Origin: Bacteroidaceae bacterium
Lineage (GTDB): Bacteria; Bacteroidota; Bacteroidia; Bacteroidales; Bacteroidaceae
Direction: 5' to 3'
DNA length: 7,359 nucleotides
Assembly: GCA_017466965.1 (NCBI GenBank)
Contig: JAFTTD010000244.1
Location: forward strand, 1 to 7,359
Within the stretch, counting starts at the first letter, position 1. Each line of letters starts with the position of its first letter. A program made the position numbers and the translations under genes. The notes beneath the pieces were generated by a model. It saw only the letters and a program-made list of their open reading frames with translations, made no database searches and had not been told where the DNA came from. Below, piece by piece: positions 7,083 through 7,359 of the stretch.

Positions 7083-7119
7083 GTTTGCTGTCAGCTTTCA
7101 GCCTGTTTGCTGTCAGCTT
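7083..7119. repeat. Pair of 15-bp direct repeats, each with a near-palindromic core
   Basis: GTTTGCTGTCAGCTT occurs at 7083-7097 and again at 7105-7119 (22-bp period). Each copy holds GCTGTCAGC, which is self-complementary except for its centre base, and the spacer holds a further TCAGCC. The pair lies in the transcribed 3' region of the small peptide gene, before its terminator hairpin. No function is recognised. Confidence 0.6.
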
Positions 7120-7140
7120 ACTCATTTTTCTTTGCAGAAC

Positions 7141-7305
7141 TTACCAGAGACCTTCGTCCCATCCGTTGCGCTCCTTCGCTGCCGGATTGCCTCTGTCATC
7201 TGGATTAATTGGTATCATATCCGAATTTCCTCCGGAAGCGGCAATCATCTGTTCTGTTTCAATTTCCATTATAACCATTTCTGGCTTCAAATAAATCTTC
7301 TTCAT
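7141..7305 (-). CDS. Small 54-residue peptide with Gly-Gly motif (Prevotella-type 'MKKxYxKPxM' peptide)
   Basis: An ORF of 54 codons from ATG at 7305 to TAA at 7141. It begins MKKIYLKPEMVIMEIETEQM, continues IAASGG (21-26) and ends NGWDEGLW (47-54). The N-terminal pattern MKK-x-Y-x-K-P-x-M followed by a Glu/Ile-rich stretch and a small-residue/Gly-Gly site is one I associate with abundant short unannotated proteins in Prevotella and relatives. The Gly-Gly at 25-26, after a hydrophobic/acidic leader, resembles double-glycine leader peptides cut by C39-peptidase exporters; that would release a 28-residue acidic, Trp-containing piece. This is inference, and no exporter or modifying enzyme lies in the window. 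It has no classical signal peptide and no membrane segment. The leader is A-rich without a Shine-Dalgarno site. It is followed by a good hairpin terminator, which supports a real transcription unit. The upstream promoter must lie beyond the window. Confidence 0.72.
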   Translation of the reverse strand: MKKIYLKPEMVIMEIETEQMIAASGGNSDMIPINPDDRGNPAAKERNGWDEGLW

Positions 7306-7313
7306 ATTTTGTT

Positions 7314-7353
7314 TTAGTTTTTAAGTTCTTTAGTTTTTAGTTTTTAAGTTCTT
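7314..7353. repeat. AT-rich tandem repeat upstream of the small peptide gene
   Basis: TTAGTTTTTAAGTTCTT is present at 7314-7330 and again, identically, at 7337-7353 (23-bp period), separated by TAGTTT, which repeats the start of the unit. On the coding strand of the small gene this reads as alternating AAGAACTTAAAAACTAA blocks directly in the leader, ending 9 nt before the ATG. The array may continue past the window end. It could set an unstructured A-rich translation leader, or vary in copy number by slippage. Confidence 0.65.
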
Positions 7354-7359
7354 GATGAG

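Noticed and set aside
7216..7233. GGAGGA followed 9 nt later by ATG inside the small peptide ORF, as an internal start
   Set aside because: The GGAGGA simply encodes the Gly-Gly pair, and Bacteroidetes rely little on Shine-Dalgarno sites. The upstream ATG gives the recognised N-terminal pattern.
7314..7353. CRISPR-like array
   Set aside because: There are only two 17-bp AT-rich units, with a 6-bp spacer that is itself part of the repeat pattern, and no cas genes.

Overview
This window looks like chromosomal DNA from a Bacteroidales bacterium, most likely Prevotella-like. The reasons are a match to the Bacteroidetes promoter form (TTTG, about 20 nt, TAnnTTTG) in front of pgk, A-rich leaders without clear Shine-Dalgarno sites, Bacteroidales-type phosphoglycerate kinase wording, and a small peptide gene of the 'MKKxYxKPxM...' type common in Prevotella. 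The genus is an inference. Nothing in the window looks like a phage, transposon, CRISPR array or RNA gene.

Layout. (1) Positions 2-100 on the + strand are the last 32 codons of riboflavin synthase. A strong hairpin (117-160) separates it from the convergent minus-strand genes. (2) Positions 164-5430 on the minus strand are a tight three-gene unit. In transcription order these are an NMT1/ThiY-like substrate-binding lipoprotein (5430-4372), a large cytoplasmic TPR protein (4385-2139, overlapping by 14 nt) and a superfamily 1 DNA/RNA helicase related to IGHMBP2/Upf1 (2134-164, 4 nt gap). (3) Positions 5431-5676 hold two hairpins; the one at 5559-5600 followed by TTTTTATT is the likely pgk terminator. 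(4) Positions 5677-6924 on the minus strand are pgk. (5) Positions 6925-7140 hold the pgk promoter, a terminator hairpin and short direct repeats. (6) Positions 7141-7305 on the minus strand encode a 54-residue peptide with a Gly-Gly motif, preceded by an AT-rich tandem repeat that runs to the window end.

The most striking observation is in pgk. The reading frame is intact for 415 codons except for an amber TAG at codon 28, where homologues have Lys, Gln or Asn. The same gene has also lost the two conserved phosphate/nucleotide-site lysines of the family motif GG(A/S)KVxxK, which here reads GGSQGSTQ. The rest of the gene is highly conserved. This means either sequence error, a very recent inactivation of a normally essential single-copy glycolytic gene, or (for the stop) amber suppression. 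All the true gene ends visible here use TAA, so amber is not otherwise used as a stop in this window.

The genes do not form one obvious pathway: riboflavin synthesis, glycolysis and an orphan lipoprotein-TPR-helicase operon of unknown joint role lie side by side.
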